Source of the DNA: Gordonia sediminis
Lineage (GTDB): Bacteria > Actinomycetota > Actinomycetes > Mycobacteriales > Mycobacteriaceae
Direction of reading: 5' to 3'
NCBI GenBank assembly: GCA_004193205.1
Contig: RZUM01000001.1
Location: forward strand, 393,085-457,084
DNA length: 64,000 nucleotides
The translations under genes and the position numbers were made by a program. The notes below the pieces were generated by a model. It had not been told where the DNA came from, did not search any database, and saw nothing but the letters and a program-made list of their open reading frames with translations. This document shows, piece after piece, positions 51,202 to 59,537 of the stretch (positions are counted from its first letter, which is position 1; each line of letters starts with the position of its first letter).

Positions 51202-52102
51202 ACCCTCGAGCAACGAGTTCGCGTTCGACCCTCGGGATCTGGGATCTGATGTTCAGCGATTATTCGATGGCAAACCGCATGCCCTCGTTGTGGCTCCATT
51301 CATGACCAAGTCTGGGTTGCTTCCCCTAATTGAGGCAATAGGGGACAGCGCCAGGCTCGACGTTGTGACCCGTTGGGAACCGCTCGAAGTGAAGGCGGGA
51401 GTATCCGACCCGTTGATAATTGACGATGTCGAAGCGACTGGTGGGACAGTCAGACTGCTTCCCCGCCTACACGCAAAGGTCTACTGCGCCGGCGAATGCG
51501 CTCTCGTCGGTTCAGCGAATCCGACCGGTCCGGGCATGGGATTTACTTCGCAGCCAAATGTTGAGTTACTCGTCGGAGTTCATTCCCATCACCCAGCATT
51601 GTCCAAGTTGTTCGACCTAATTGACGACTTCTCTACTCCGGTGGATCGGAATTTTGCACAGCAGGTATGCGACTTTGCTGCGGCTCTGCCCGACGCTGTG
51701 ACGCCACTACCGGAATCACCAGGCCCATCACTCACCTGGCTCCCGCAAACCCGCGTTCCGTCTCACGTAATCTCCTGCTATCTCGGAACAGATAGAAGGG
51801 ATGACTATCAAGCCGACATTGATTCTCTCGCCTTACCAAGTGGCCTCAATGCCGAGACCTTTCATCAACATGTTGCGATTGCACTTCAGCAGGGCTTAAC
51901 TGGAAGAATTCTTCGGGAGTGTGATGGGTTGCAGCAGTGGGATGGAGTCGAAAGAATGCGAGCACTAATTTCTGCTGCCGGCATAGTCCGGAATGAAAGT
52001 CCGCCGCAAACATGGGAAACACTACGAAATTGGTTCAAGTACTTTCTCAACGTGTCTGAGGGACTCAATGGGGGTTTCATACAAGCATCTCCTGCAACCT
52101 AG
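51188..52102 (+). CDS. PLD-family nuclease, candidate SspFGH-type component
   Basis: A 304-aa protein starting at ATG 51188 (MMTTEPSSNEFAFDPRDLGS…), inside the last codons of the GHKL gene (14-base overlap), so translation is coupled. Residues about 93-112 hold LHAKVYCAGECALVGSANPT, one HKD motif of the phospholipase D nuclease fold with the GSAN end; a second copy is not obvious, so it may work as a dimer. It has a PHALVVAPFMTKSGLLPLI start typical of PLD defence nucleases. It should cut DNA after the helicase and GHKL ATPase have acted. Its stop overlaps that of the convergent gene at 52099. Confidence 0.82.
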   Translation: MMTTEPSSNEFAFDPRDLGSDVQRLFDGKPHALVVAPFMTKSGLLPLIEAIGDSARLDVVTRWEPLEVKAGVSDPLIIDDVEATGGTVRLLPRLHAKVYCAGECALVGSANPTGPGMGFTSQPNVELLVGVHSHHPALSKLFDLIDDFSTPVDRNFAQQVCDFAAALPDAVTPLPESPGPSLTWLPQTRVPSHVISCYLGTDRRDDYQADIDSLALPSGLNAETFHQHVAIALQQGLTGRILRECDGLQQWDGVERMRALISAAGIVRNESPPQTWETLRNWFKYFLNVSEGLNGGFIQASPAT

Positions 52103-52518
52103 CGCCACATCGCGAAGGGAACCTCGCCATCAAGTTTGCGCGCCTCCTCAGGTATGATCAATTCATCAATATCTACTCCGACCGGCTTCTTGGTTATATT
52201 CCCAAGCTGATCCACTGCAAGTTGGAGTCGCTGAACGGCTAGCGGCGATGTGCCGTCAGCTTCTAGATCCACTCGCAGTTTCTGAGCAATCTCAACAAGC
52301 GGTCCCTCGATTTCACCTCCAGAGGGTCGCCGCTTACCTTGAAAGAGTTCCTTTACCGCTCGCTTTGACAATTTATGAGTGGATCTCACCGCACTAGATT
52401 CAGCCGCTCCATCAAAGGGGCTTGTAACGACAGCAAGCAATTCTGCAATCGGACGCGGATAGAACTTGGCCCATTCCTCAGTCAGCTGCACGCGCTCCGA
52501 CTCGTACCTACTTGCCAT
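52099..52518 (-). CDS. Hypothetical protein convergent with the PLD gene
   Basis: A 139-aa protein from ATG 52518 (MASRYESERVQLTEEWAKFY…); ATG 52545 is also possible and would add nine residues. It has PRPIAELLAVVTSPFDGAAE, HKLSKRAVKELFQGKRRPSG and VGVDIDELIIPEEARKLDGE. The helical centre 'LSKRAVKELFQGKRRPSGGE' looks like part of an HTH, so a regulator is possible, but I do not recognise the family. Its stop overlaps the PLD gene's stop by three bases. It shares the AT-leaning composition of the defence genes to its left. Confidence 0.5.
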   Translation of the reverse strand: MASRYESERVQLTEEWAKFYPRPIAELLAVVTSPFDGAAESSAVRSTHKLSKRAVKELFQGKRRPSGGEIEGPLVEIAQKLRVDLEADGTSPLAVQRLQLAVDQLGNITKKPVGVDIDELIIPEEARKLDGEVPFAMWR

Positions 52519-52870
52519 TTTATCTACCCTACCTTCACTAGTCATGGTTCCTATCCCATTGACCACTGTCATACATGGATGAAGAAGCACTCGCGCTCAG
52601 TGGTTATTTGTCCACGGCAATTCGCCATCGCGGTGCCCGGGATCCGCGTCTATCCAACGAGTGACCGGATGCCCGTCTCGAACTGACCGGATATTCGCTT
52701 GCAGCGCCGAAATTTGCGAACTCACGTCCGACGAAGACATCGCGATCGCCTAGTCGTAGAGCTCTCCGTACTCCGGTGGAGCGTCACACTGGACAATCTG
52801 GTTCAGAACCCAAAGTTCCCGTGTCAGGTTTAGGTAGAATTTTGCTGCAGCCGTGGACGCCATGCAACCA
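52519..52870. other. Non-coding stretch at the island's right edge
   Basis: About 350 bases between the hypothetical gene and the first gene remnant. Only short frames are present in any direction. No repeat, tRNA or attachment site is visible. It marks the transition from the AT-leaning defence genes to host-like GC. Confidence 0.3.
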
Positions 52871-53041
52871 TCATGTCAGTAGATGACGGTCGCTGGCCGG
52901 TCCTCCGAGATCTGCTAGCGAATCTCGCAAAGGCTCCAACAGACCGCTGCAGTTGTCGGCCTGCAACAACACCTTCCGCGCCGCCTCGGCCACCGCGCGG
53001 TCACGCTCCTCGAGGAGTCCCTCGAACCTCTGGTCCAGGGT
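52871..53041 (-). pseudogene. Gene remnant with coiled-coil-like residues
   Basis: A 56-codon open frame without a start, ending at TGA 52871-52873. It contains LDQRFEGLLEERDRAVAEAA, RKVLLQADNCSGLLEPLRDS and LADLGGPASDRHLLT. The heptad-like Leu/Glu/Arg spacing looks like a real helical C-terminus. It is preceded by a stop at 53042-53044. It is probably a leftover of a gene lost at this junction. Confidence 0.3.
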
Positions 53042-53210
53042 TCATCTCGCATCCGTGACGGTATGGGCAGCGACACCGTCGAGCAAGATATCTTTGCGTC
53101 GAATGCGGTCCTCGCGCTGCGCAATGCGGCTCTTCCCAGTTCAGAGTGCACGGGCGTCCTGTGGTCTGGGCCACCCGATGTCATCGAGGTCGCAATCGCT
53201 GGGGACTCGC

Positions 53211-53876
53211 CTACCGAACCTCCGCACGATGACCAGCAGCGACGACGACAGCTCCGACCCCGGCACGACTTTGAACACCAGCCACAGCGCAACCTGCACC
53301 AGCACCGCACCGACCAACGCGCCCAGCAGAATCGCCACGATCGCAGCGATCCGCCGGTTCAGGATCGTTGCCCTGCTCGGACGGGCGAACATGTCGGTGG
53401 CCCACACGATGATCGTCGATGTGACGACCACTGTCATTACATCGGCGACGCCGACTTTGCGGGCAACAGCGGCTTGCATACCCATGGCGCAGGCGGTCAT
53501 TGAGGCCGCGACTACCGCCGCTGGTGAATCCGCGGTTGTGAGCGCGATCAGCAATGCGGTGGTTGCGACTATCACGACCGAGATGGCTGCGACTGCGGTG
53601 AGCCGTGGCGTCCAACCGGGCGGGATCGAGCGCATCGATAGTCCCGCGATGCCTGCGCCGAAGATGAAGGTAATTTGGGCGAGTGTCGGACCCAGGACGG
53701 GCAGGCCATCGGGACCGGCGGCACCCATGCCGAGGATGACCATGTTGCCCGTCATGTTGCCGACGAAGACCCGGTCCAGACCGAGCTAACCGCCGGCGTC
53801 GACGAGGCCGGTGACGAAGGTGAGGGCGATCATCAAGGTGAGGTGGAGGGAGGGGCTGTCGAGGCGTGCCAATGAT
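53211..53876 (-). pseudogene. DUF1275 membrane protein, inactivated copy
   Basis: This is a copy of the intact gene at 59803-60498. Before the stop it reads LTLMIALTFVTGLVDAGG, then an amber codon (TAG, plus-strand 53786-53788) exactly where the intact copy has Tyr in GGYLGLD. It resumes LGLDRVFVGNMTGNMVILGM and continues through VADVMTVVVTSTIIVWATDM. Near the C-terminus one base is missing relative to the intact copy, changing GIGAVVVAAGHRA into PGSELSSSLLVIVRRFG; the frame-corrected stop is at 53211-53213. The N-terminus is also cut: homology starts around 53870. There are thus two independent disabling mutations plus truncation. Confidence 0.85.
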
Positions 53877-54043
53877 TGCAGCGGGGGTTCGAGTGGTACG
53901 ACGATTCCCTGGCGCGCCAGGGCGTCTCCCCGCCGAGCACCGTGAGGGCGGTCGAGCAGATCGGCGACGAGAACGGAGAGCACCCCTTGCCGGACAACAC
54001 CGGTTTCACGCCCCCGACCCCGAACATCGTCGGTCCGCGATGA
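53876..54043 (+). pseudogene. 3' end of an unidentified gene, joined to the DUF1275 remnant
   Basis: A 55-codon open frame from TTG 53876 reading LQRGFEWYDDSLARQGVSPP, then STVRAVEQIGDENGEHPLPD and NTGFTPPTPNIVGPR. It looks like the C-terminus of a real protein whose 5' part is missing where the DUF1275 copy begins. Its TGA (54041-54043) overlaps the ATG of the small secreted-protein gene, so the two were once one operon. Confidence 0.4.
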
Positions 54044-54366
54044 CCGCCACCAGGCAGCCTCCGATATCGCGGCTCGCCACGCTTCTCGCCTCAGCGCTGC
54101 TGGCTCTGTCAGTGCTGGGAGTCGGCACCGCTCACGGGGCACCGCCGACGAACAGTCCCCAGCTCGGTGACCGCTGCATCGGCGCCGACATCGGCCGCAT
54201 CGCCATCGACTCCCACGGCAACAGCATCGTCTGCGACAACTACATCTGGCGCCTCAACCGTGGCCAGACGCCACGCCATCCATGGGCCGACGAACAGACC
54301 CAGTGGGCCGAGTGCACTGCGCAGCACACCGTCGAATGGTGTCGAGAACACCTCAACGGTCGCTGA
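54040..54366 (+). CDS. Small secreted protein with paired cysteines
   Basis: A 108-aa protein from ATG 54040, overlapping the stop of the preceding gene end (ATGA). Residues 1-33 are a signal peptide: a basic start, a core LATLLASALLALSVLG, and a probable cut after GTAHGA. The mature 75 residues have Cys in GDRCIGADIGRI, SIVCDNYIW, WAECTAQ and WCREHL, enough for two disulfides. GRIAIDSHGNSIVCDNYIWR is reminiscent of small secreted mycobacterial/Gordonia proteins of unknown function. No enzyme motif is visible. Confidence 0.65.
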   Translation: MTATRQPPISRLATLLASALLALSVLGVGTAHGAPPTNSPQLGDRCIGADIGRIAIDSHGNSIVCDNYIWRLNRGQTPRHPWADEQTQWAECTAQHTVEWCREHLNGR

Positions 54367-54411
54367 GGTCGACGGCGGCACTTGACGAGCCCGACACGGA
54401 GGTCCGTAGGA

Positions 54412-54813
54412 ATGCCCAAGGACGGCTGGGAGTTCTGGCGTCTCGAACGTGTCGCCGACGGAACGGCGGAGTGGCTGGCCGCGACGCGGCCGAACGCTCG
54501 GGCGACGATCGATCGACACAAGGTGTGGACGCTGATCCCGAACCGGTCGCTGTTCATCGCGAACTGGTACGTCACCGAAGACCATCATCGAGAGTCCGAC
54601 TACATGTGGGCCCACGAGAACGTCGACATCTACGACGCCCGGGAGTTGGCGCTCGACGTCCCCGACGTCGATGCGGACGGGCTGCAGCGGATCGCCGATC
54701 CACAGGCAGAGTTGACGCTCGATCAGGTCGACCGGTACTCGGCCGAGAAACTACTCGGCAAGCGTGTGGCGGAAGCGTTGAGCGCGAGGCGCTTAGACCG
54801 AAGGAGGCGCTGA
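54412..54813 (+). CDS. Hypothetical protein, 133 aa
   Basis: From ATG 54412, with GGAGG nine bases upstream. A soluble Trp- and Asp-rich protein: MPKDGWEFWRLERVADGTAE, WTLIPNRSLFIANWYVTEDH, YMWAHENVDIYDARELALDV and QVDRYSAEKLLGKRVAEALS. It has no membrane segment or recognised motif. It follows the secreted-protein gene by 45 bases on the same strand. The 201 bases after it (54814-55014) contain no gene I can support. Confidence 0.55.
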   Translation: MPKDGWEFWRLERVADGTAEWLAATRPNARATIDRHKVWTLIPNRSLFIANWYVTEDHHRESDYMWAHENVDIYDARELALDVPDVDADGLQRIADPQAELTLDQVDRYSAEKLLGKRVAEALSARRLDRRRR

Positions 54814-55014
54814 CACTCGTCGCCCACCAACTCATCGTGCCAGTGCCAGCAGGGCTATTGGCCGATACGACAAGCTATTTCGCAGCGCTTGATGCACCGG
54901 CAGGTGACCCGTCGACGATCGTCGAGGCAGGAATGCCCCGTGAGTCACCGGATTCAGTCGGAACAGGATGTGGCATGCCGTGACCTGCTGCGGACGATCC
55001 CTGAACCAGGCAGA

Positions 55015-56526
55015 TCACTCAGCCCGCCCTCCCAGCGCCTCTCTCACCGATCCCAGCGGCGCCAACAAGCCGTTCCCGTCGCTGGGCACATCATCGAGGG
55101 CATCCCGCACCCGCTCGACGATTCGTCGCTCATCCCGACTCAGCAGCCCCACGAAGCGATCGTCGAGCAACCACGATGCGTCGGTGGCGGCGTAGGCCGC
55201 GACCACGTCGAGGAAGATCTCCATCTGCCGGACCCGGTCCTTGATCTCGGCGCCGGCACAGATGAACCAGTCAAATTGCCTGGTCCACAGCTGTTGTCTG
55301 GCTGCGTGTCCCGACACATCGATGAACGTCCCCTGCAGAACCTCGGCGCCGTTGGTGCGCAGGTATTCGTCAACCTCCATCGCCAGGCGAATGACATTGT
55401 CGTCGGCCAAGGATGCCCCGACGATCAGCAGGTGCTTCGTCATCAACGTGGCCTGCAGCAGCGATCCGGCCGGCCGAGACCGTGCGTCGAAGAGCACGAA
55501 GTCGCGTCGAGTCAGCACGATGCTCTCGGGCTTGTGAAGATCGCCGTGCAGTTTGAGGAGCCACGGCCGTCCCACTTCGACGGGTTCCCAGGGCAACACC
55601 GACGGTGCTCGGCGGCCTGTCTGTGCCACGGCGCGCTCGAACAGCCCGTCGTAGTTGGTGCTGATCGCCTCGTGTGTACCCAGTCCCGCCAGAAGACCAT
55701 GTGCCAGAGAAATTTTCGTAGGTGTTCCGAGAATCTCGGCGACCACCTCGCCGAGTACCTCCGGCTCAACTGCCTGCTTGAGGAGCTCTGCAGTATCCAG
55801 ACTGCCGAGCTTCTTCATCGGTTCGAGGTCGACACCGGCGCGGTCCGCGATCATCTGCAGCAGTCGATCCCACGACGGCAACCCCGCGGCCACGCTGACA
55901 CCGGCGCCGAGGAACAGCGCCAGATGTCCGTCCCGGGCGAGACGGCCGAGTCGTCTGGCCTCGTCGAGCGCGTCCTCGGGCAGCACCCATGGCAGCGGCG
56001 TGGCACCCATTTCCGACATCGACCGGCGACGATGCTGGGCGGCGCTGAAGACCGACCGATTCGGGGTCACCAGGACGATGTCGACGCGGTGCTGACCGAC
56101 CGAGTGCAACAGCGCGTGCAGCAAGGTGTCGAGCACGCGGCCGCGGTGGGCCCCTTGACCTCCGTACCCGATGCCGAGCACGGGAATCGCGATGCGGGGA
56201 ACCGCCCGCGATTCCGCCGCCGTCAGTCCCGCCATGACGATGGCTCGTACGGTCCGTTGGACCCGCTTGCCGAGGTGCTCGCCCTCGACGGCATCGTCGT
56301 CGAAGACGCTCAGGAACCAGACCGCATCGTCGGCGCGGCTCTGACCGAATCCCAGTTCCCATCCCCATCCGTCGGGCTTGGCCTGTCGGGGATCACCGGT
56401 GATCGGATGCCAGTGCGGCTCCACCCGGAAGTCGGAATCCGTCGGGATGATTACCGCGTCGACGTCGAGGTTCTCGATGCGACCGTGAAGGACGAAGAGG
56501 TGGCCGGGCTCGCGGGTGTCGTGCAC
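55015..56526 (-). CDS. Macro-like/SIR2 fusion protein (candidate NAD-linked defence)
   Basis: A 503-aa protein from ATG 56526. Residues about 1-180 look like a macro domain (ADP-ribose binding): GRIENLDVDAVIIPTDSDF at the start and RIAIPVLGIGYGGQGAHRGR in the later phosphate-loop region. Residues about 200-500 are a SIR2/sirtuin-type domain: LALFLGAGVSVAAGLPSWDR, AISTNYDGLFERAV, LLKLHGDLHKPESIVLTRRD and LIVGASLADDNVI. SIR2 domains in bacterial defence proteins (Thoeris, DSR, SIR2-pAgo systems) degrade NAD+; the macro part could sense or bind ADP-ribose products (inference). The gene stands alone, 36 bases from the next minus-strand gene. A housekeeping deacetylase is less likely because the histone-type zinc Cys set is absent. 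Confidence 0.7.
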   Translation of the reverse strand: MHDTREPGHLFVLHGRIENLDVDAVIIPTDSDFRVEPHWHPITGDPRQAKPDGWGWELGFGQSRADDAVWFLSVFDDDAVEGEHLGKRVQRTVRAIVMAGLTAAESRAVPRIAIPVLGIGYGGQGAHRGRVLDTLLHALLHSVGQHRVDIVLVTPNRSVFSAAQHRRRSMSEMGATPLPWVLPEDALDEARRLGRLARDGHLALFLGAGVSVAAGLPSWDRLLQMIADRAGVDLEPMKKLGSLDTAELLKQAVEPEVLGEVVAEILGTPTKISLAHGLLAGLGTHEAISTNYDGLFERAVAQTGRRAPSVLPWEPVEVGRPWLLKLHGDLHKPESIVLTRRDFVLFDARSRPAGSLLQATLMTKHLLIVGASLADDNVIRLAMEVDEYLRTNGAEVLQGTFIDVSGHAARQQLWTRQFDWFICAGAEIKDRVRQMEIFLDVVAAYAATDASWLLDDRFVGLLSRDERRIVERVRDALDDVPSDGNGLLAPLGSVREALGGRAE

Positions 56527-56561
56527 GAGACGATTCTAGGAGCGGACTGTTCTGACGAGAG

Positions 56562-57896
56562 TCAATCTCGAACTGAGTACGTCAGACGGTCGGGGGCGGC
56601 CACGTTCATCCCATTCCCGCGCCTTATCAACACGCGCCCCATCATCGCGGGCCGAAATAGCGAGGCGGGCGGGGCGAGAAGCTGCTGAACTTCCGTCCAC
56701 GCGCCATTGACCCGATCGTCCACTGCTGAGGCGCGCATAACCTGTTGGATGTAGCGCGACACCAGACCATGCCCGGGCGGTCGGCGGCCACGGGTGTCGG
56801 GGTAGACGAAGTCTCCTCCAGTGGCAATCGTCCACGGATTGTTCACCACCGTGGCCAGGAGTGCCGCGATCCGGTCCTCGACGCCGGGTTCAATGCCGTG
56901 CTTGGCGACCTCCTCACCCAACGCTTTCACCTGCAGCAGTGCCGAACTCATCCCTTGTCCGTAGATCGGGTTGAAGCTGGCGACCGCGTCGCCGACAGCC
57001 ACATACCCCGGTGTGGACACCTGGTCCCAGTGACGGCGCAGGCTCGATCGGAAGGTGTAGCGTCGGGGCTCTTCGAGGAACGGGCGCTCGAGGAAGGGCG
57101 CGACCACGGGGTCGGCGAGGGTGCGTGCGAAGTCCCGCGCGCCGTCGGGGTCGGTGGGTGGGCTGTCGCCGAAGTAGCCGCCCAGGATGACCTGCCAGCG
57201 ACCGGCATCCATCGGCAGCAGTCCACCGATCCGCGGCAGCGTGGGCGTGTTCTGCACCAGGATCAGCTCGCCGAGCTCCGCGTCGTCGGCGTGGCGTTCG
57301 ATGACGAACCCGGTGTACTTGAGATCGACACCGACCTCGGTGATCGGCGGTTCGGGAACCTCGACAGCCCGCCGGAACGGCCCCGCCCGTCCGGTGGCGT
57401 CGATGACCAGGTCGGCGTGCAACGACGGCCCGTTCTTGACACCGACTCCGACCACCCGGCCGGCGTCGTCGCGGATACCCCGGTTGACGACTCCCTGAAC
57501 CACGGTCACCGACGGCAGCGCCAGCACCCGACGCCGCAGTTCGGGTTCGATCAGGCGACGTCCACACTTGGCGCGGGGGAATCCCGGATCGGGCAACACC
57601 AAGTGGCGTCGCGCGACATCCGCCGCATGCCAGTACACCGGCATGCGGGTCGGGTCCGGCCCACCCGGTGCCGCGCCCTGCTCGAGCAACGAGGCATGGA
57701 ACCCGTCGAACAACTCCTCGAGCACCCCGCTGCCCGCCATCACCATGGCGTGTGGGAGCAGGCCTTGCGGCGCCACACTGCCCACCGCGTCGTCCGCGCG
57801 TTCGATCACCACGACCCCGTCGATCAGCGGGGCGAGGACCGCGGCCACCGCGAGTCCGCCGATACTCCCGCCGACGACGACTACCCGAGTGCCCAT
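56562..57896 (-). CDS. FAD-dependent monooxygenase/oxidoreductase
   Basis: A 444-aa protein from ATG 57896. Motifs of the group A flavoprotein hydroxylase family: N-terminal FAD-binding RVVVVGGSIGGLAVAAVLAP, VIDATGRAG (DG-type region) and GYVAVGDAVASFNPIYGQGM, the second FAD/phosphate motif. The middle has LPRIGGLLPMDAGRWQVILG, the substrate side. Such enzymes hydroxylate or oxidise small aromatic or polyketide molecules. It is divergent from a TetR regulator with 66 bases between the starts, the usual set-up for local control. The substrate is not predictable from the sequence. Confidence 0.85.
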   Translation of the reverse strand: MGTRVVVVGGSIGGLAVAAVLAPLIDGVVVIERADDAVGSVAPQGLLPHAMVMAGSGVLEELFDGFHASLLEQGAAPGGPDPTRMPVYWHAADVARRHLVLPDPGFPRAKCGRRLIEPELRRRVLALPSVTVVQGVVNRGIRDDAGRVVGVGVKNGPSLHADLVIDATGRAGPFRRAVEVPEPPITEVGVDLKYTGFVIERHADDAELGELILVQNTPTLPRIGGLLPMDAGRWQVILGGYFGDSPPTDPDGARDFARTLADPVVAPFLERPFLEEPRRYTFRSSLRRHWDQVSTPGYVAVGDAVASFNPIYGQGMSSALLQVKALGEEVAKHGIEPGVEDRIAALLATVVNNPWTIATGGDFVYPDTRGRRPPGHGLVSRYIQQVMRASAVDDRVNGAWTEVQQLLAPPASLFRPAMMGRVLIRRGNGMNVAAPDRLTYSVRD

Positions 57897-57915
57897 GATC
57901 CGACCTTTCGTAGCA

Positions 57916-57942
57916 GCGTTACGTTACATTGTTACGGTACGC
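57916..57942. promoter_or_regulatory. Imperfect palindrome, candidate TetR operator
   Basis: In the 66 bases between the FAD-enzyme and TetR genes, GCGTTACGTTAC and GTTACGGTACGC flank a centre ATT. The two 12-base arms are complementary at nine positions, and GTTAC occurs three times. Size, symmetry and location fit an operator for the divergent TetR protein (inference). Confidence 0.5.
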
Positions 57943-57962
57943 CGTTCCGCTACTCTGTCAAT

Positions 57963-58595
57963 ATGGGTAGACCGAAGATTCATGACGACGCCACGGCCGA
58001 GCACCTGCTCACCGTGGCCGCCGACCTCATGGATGCGCAGGGGCAGGCGGCGCTGTCGGTGCGGCGGGTCGCCGACGCCGCGCACACTAGTCATCGAGCC
58101 GTCTACGCCCTGTTCGGTTCCATGCAGGGACTGCTCGACGCCCTGGCCACCTTCGGCTACCGCGATCTCGCCACCCGCGTCGGTGAGCTGGTCCCCACCG
58201 ACGACCCGGTCGCCGATCTGGTCCGCGCCGGAGTAGTGGGCTTTCGCGGGTTCGCCACCAGCCGGCCCGCATTGTTCCGCCTCACTTTCGACGACATCTC
58301 GCCCGCAGCACTGCAACAGGCCCGGGTGGTCGAGGCCGCGATCGCGAGCTACGACGCGCTGGCCGCCTGGGTCGCCCGGTTACGCGACGCCGGGCTCATC
58401 CACCAGTCCCGCAGCGACGCCGACTGCATCTTCGCCTTCCACGCGACCTGCCAGGGACTCGCCGGCTCCGAACTCGCCGCGCAGCCACCACCTGCGGGTC
58501 CGGGTTTCTGGCGGGGTGTCGCTCCCAGTGATTTCGATGCCGTTTGGCGAGACACTCTCAGATCGGTGGTTAACGGGTTCGCTGTGGCGCGCTGA
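57963..58595 (+). CDS. TetR-family regulator
   Basis: A 210-aa protein from ATG 57963 (MGRPKIHDDATAEHLLTVAA…). The HTH is LSVRRVADAAHTSHRAVYAL (about residues 29-48), then FGSMQGLLDALATFGYRDLA, as in TetR/TetR_C-type regulators. The C-terminal ligand domain ends RDTLRSVVNGFAVAR. It should repress the divergent FAD enzyme and itself from the palindrome at 57916-57942. A decayed copy of its last 25 codons lies at 59538-59618. Long open frames upstream in the same phase are shadows of the opposite strand. Confidence 0.85.
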   Translation: MGRPKIHDDATAEHLLTVAADLMDAQGQAALSVRRVADAAHTSHRAVYALFGSMQGLLDALATFGYRDLATRVGELVPTDDPVADLVRAGVVGFRGFATSRPALFRLTFDDISPAALQQARVVEAAIASYDALAAWVARLRDAGLIHQSRSDADCIFAFHATCQGLAGSELAAQPPPAGPGFWRGVAPSDFDAVWRDTLRSVVNGFAVAR

Positions 58596-58918
58596 ATAAG
58601 ACCTTCGGTCCGCACAAGTTCGCGCTCGAAATTGCTACACATCGCCGCGACCTTCCGCAGGCGACTTGCTCATACAACAGGTGATCCGCGAGCAACTGGG
58701 AAGCCAGTAGCCCATTCGATGACGAACGGGGACAGCCGACGGGTGCAGCTCCACAGCAGGCAACAAGCCGACGACTCCCGATCTGGGGTTCCCGCTCCTT
58801 GTCGTGTGGTGGCCCTCCAGACGATCCTGGCACTGACCAAACCCAGCGGCGCCGAGTAACTTACCGGAACGATCGTCAGGGACCTGTTGCGACAGGCCGC
58901 CCGGGGCATACTCCCTCT
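58596..58918. other. Non-coding region upstream of the lipoprotein gene
   Basis: 323 bases between the TetR gene and the lipoprotein. There is no convincing frame on either strand, and no repeat or strong hairpin. The lipoprotein's promoter probably lies in the right half. No strong ribosome site is visible before ATG 58919. Confidence 0.3.
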
Positions 58919-59485
58919 ATGAAGACTCTTACGATCGCCACCGTGCTCGGCTTCGCTGCTCTGCTATCTGGATGCACCGAAACCGCGGCCGACAACTCGG
59001 CGGTTTCGTCCTCCGCAGTCGAGTCACCAAAGGTTCAAACCTCTTCTTCCGCCGCGAAGACAGCCTCGTCCCTTGCCCCGACCCAAGACCCTGAACCAGT
59101 GTTCTCGACGACGATGGTGCGGGCACAAGGGATTACAAAGGCAAACAAAGGAGGACAGTCGAATGTCCGGTTCGTAGCAGGCAGCCGCGACGCCGCCGTT
59201 ATCGAGAAGCTGGCTTTGGAGTGTGTCGATCACTTCGCCCAAGAGACGAAGGCGGCGTACTGCTATGCGTACGGAACCCAGGCAGACTACGAAGTCAAGA
59301 CGCCAGACTGGACACCCGCGTTCGACGCAACAATCTACGGTGGGTCTCGACCGTGCTGGATTGTTCAGGCCGGACAGTCACTGAACGACGCCGACAGGGG
59401 CGATGATCCGTCGATTGTGGCGGGTCCGGTCGAATCGGCCTATACATCCGTCCCCTGCCCGGGTGGCGTCCAATTCCCACAATGA
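58919..59485 (+). CDS. Small lipoprotein
   Basis: A 188-aa protein from ATG 58919. The N-terminus MKTLTIATVLGFAALLSGC is a lipoprotein signal peptide with the lipobox LLSGC (Cys at residue 19), so it is anchored to the outer face of the membrane. A Ser/Ala-rich linker (residues 25-55) follows. The globular part has RFVAGSRDAAVIEKLALECV, KAAYCYAYGTQADYEV, FDATIYGGSRPCWIVQAGQS and a final Cys (VPCPGG). Four Cys in the mature part suggest disulfides. I recognise no wider family; an Ala/Ser-rich linker then a small Cys domain is common in actinobacterial lipoproteins. Confidence 0.75.
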   Translation: MKTLTIATVLGFAALLSGCTETAADNSAVSSSAVESPKVQTSSSAAKTASSLAPTQDPEPVFSTTMVRAQGITKANKGGQSNVRFVAGSRDAAVIEKLALECVDHFAQETKAAYCYAYGTQADYEVKTPDWTPAFDATIYGGSRPCWIVQAGQSLNDADRGDDPSIVAGPVESAYTSVPCPGGVQFPQ

Positions 59486-59537
59486 CACCGACTTCTGCCC
59501 TGGATCTGATGGAAGCGGGGTCTGGGCTTCCGCCCGG

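Noticed and set aside
54889-56688. 599-codon plus-strand frame
   Set aside because: Shadow of the macro/SIR2 gene; Gln/Arg/His-rich with no domain.
56745-57962. Long frame upstream of TetR
   Set aside because: It is a shadow of the FAD enzyme gene on the minus strand.
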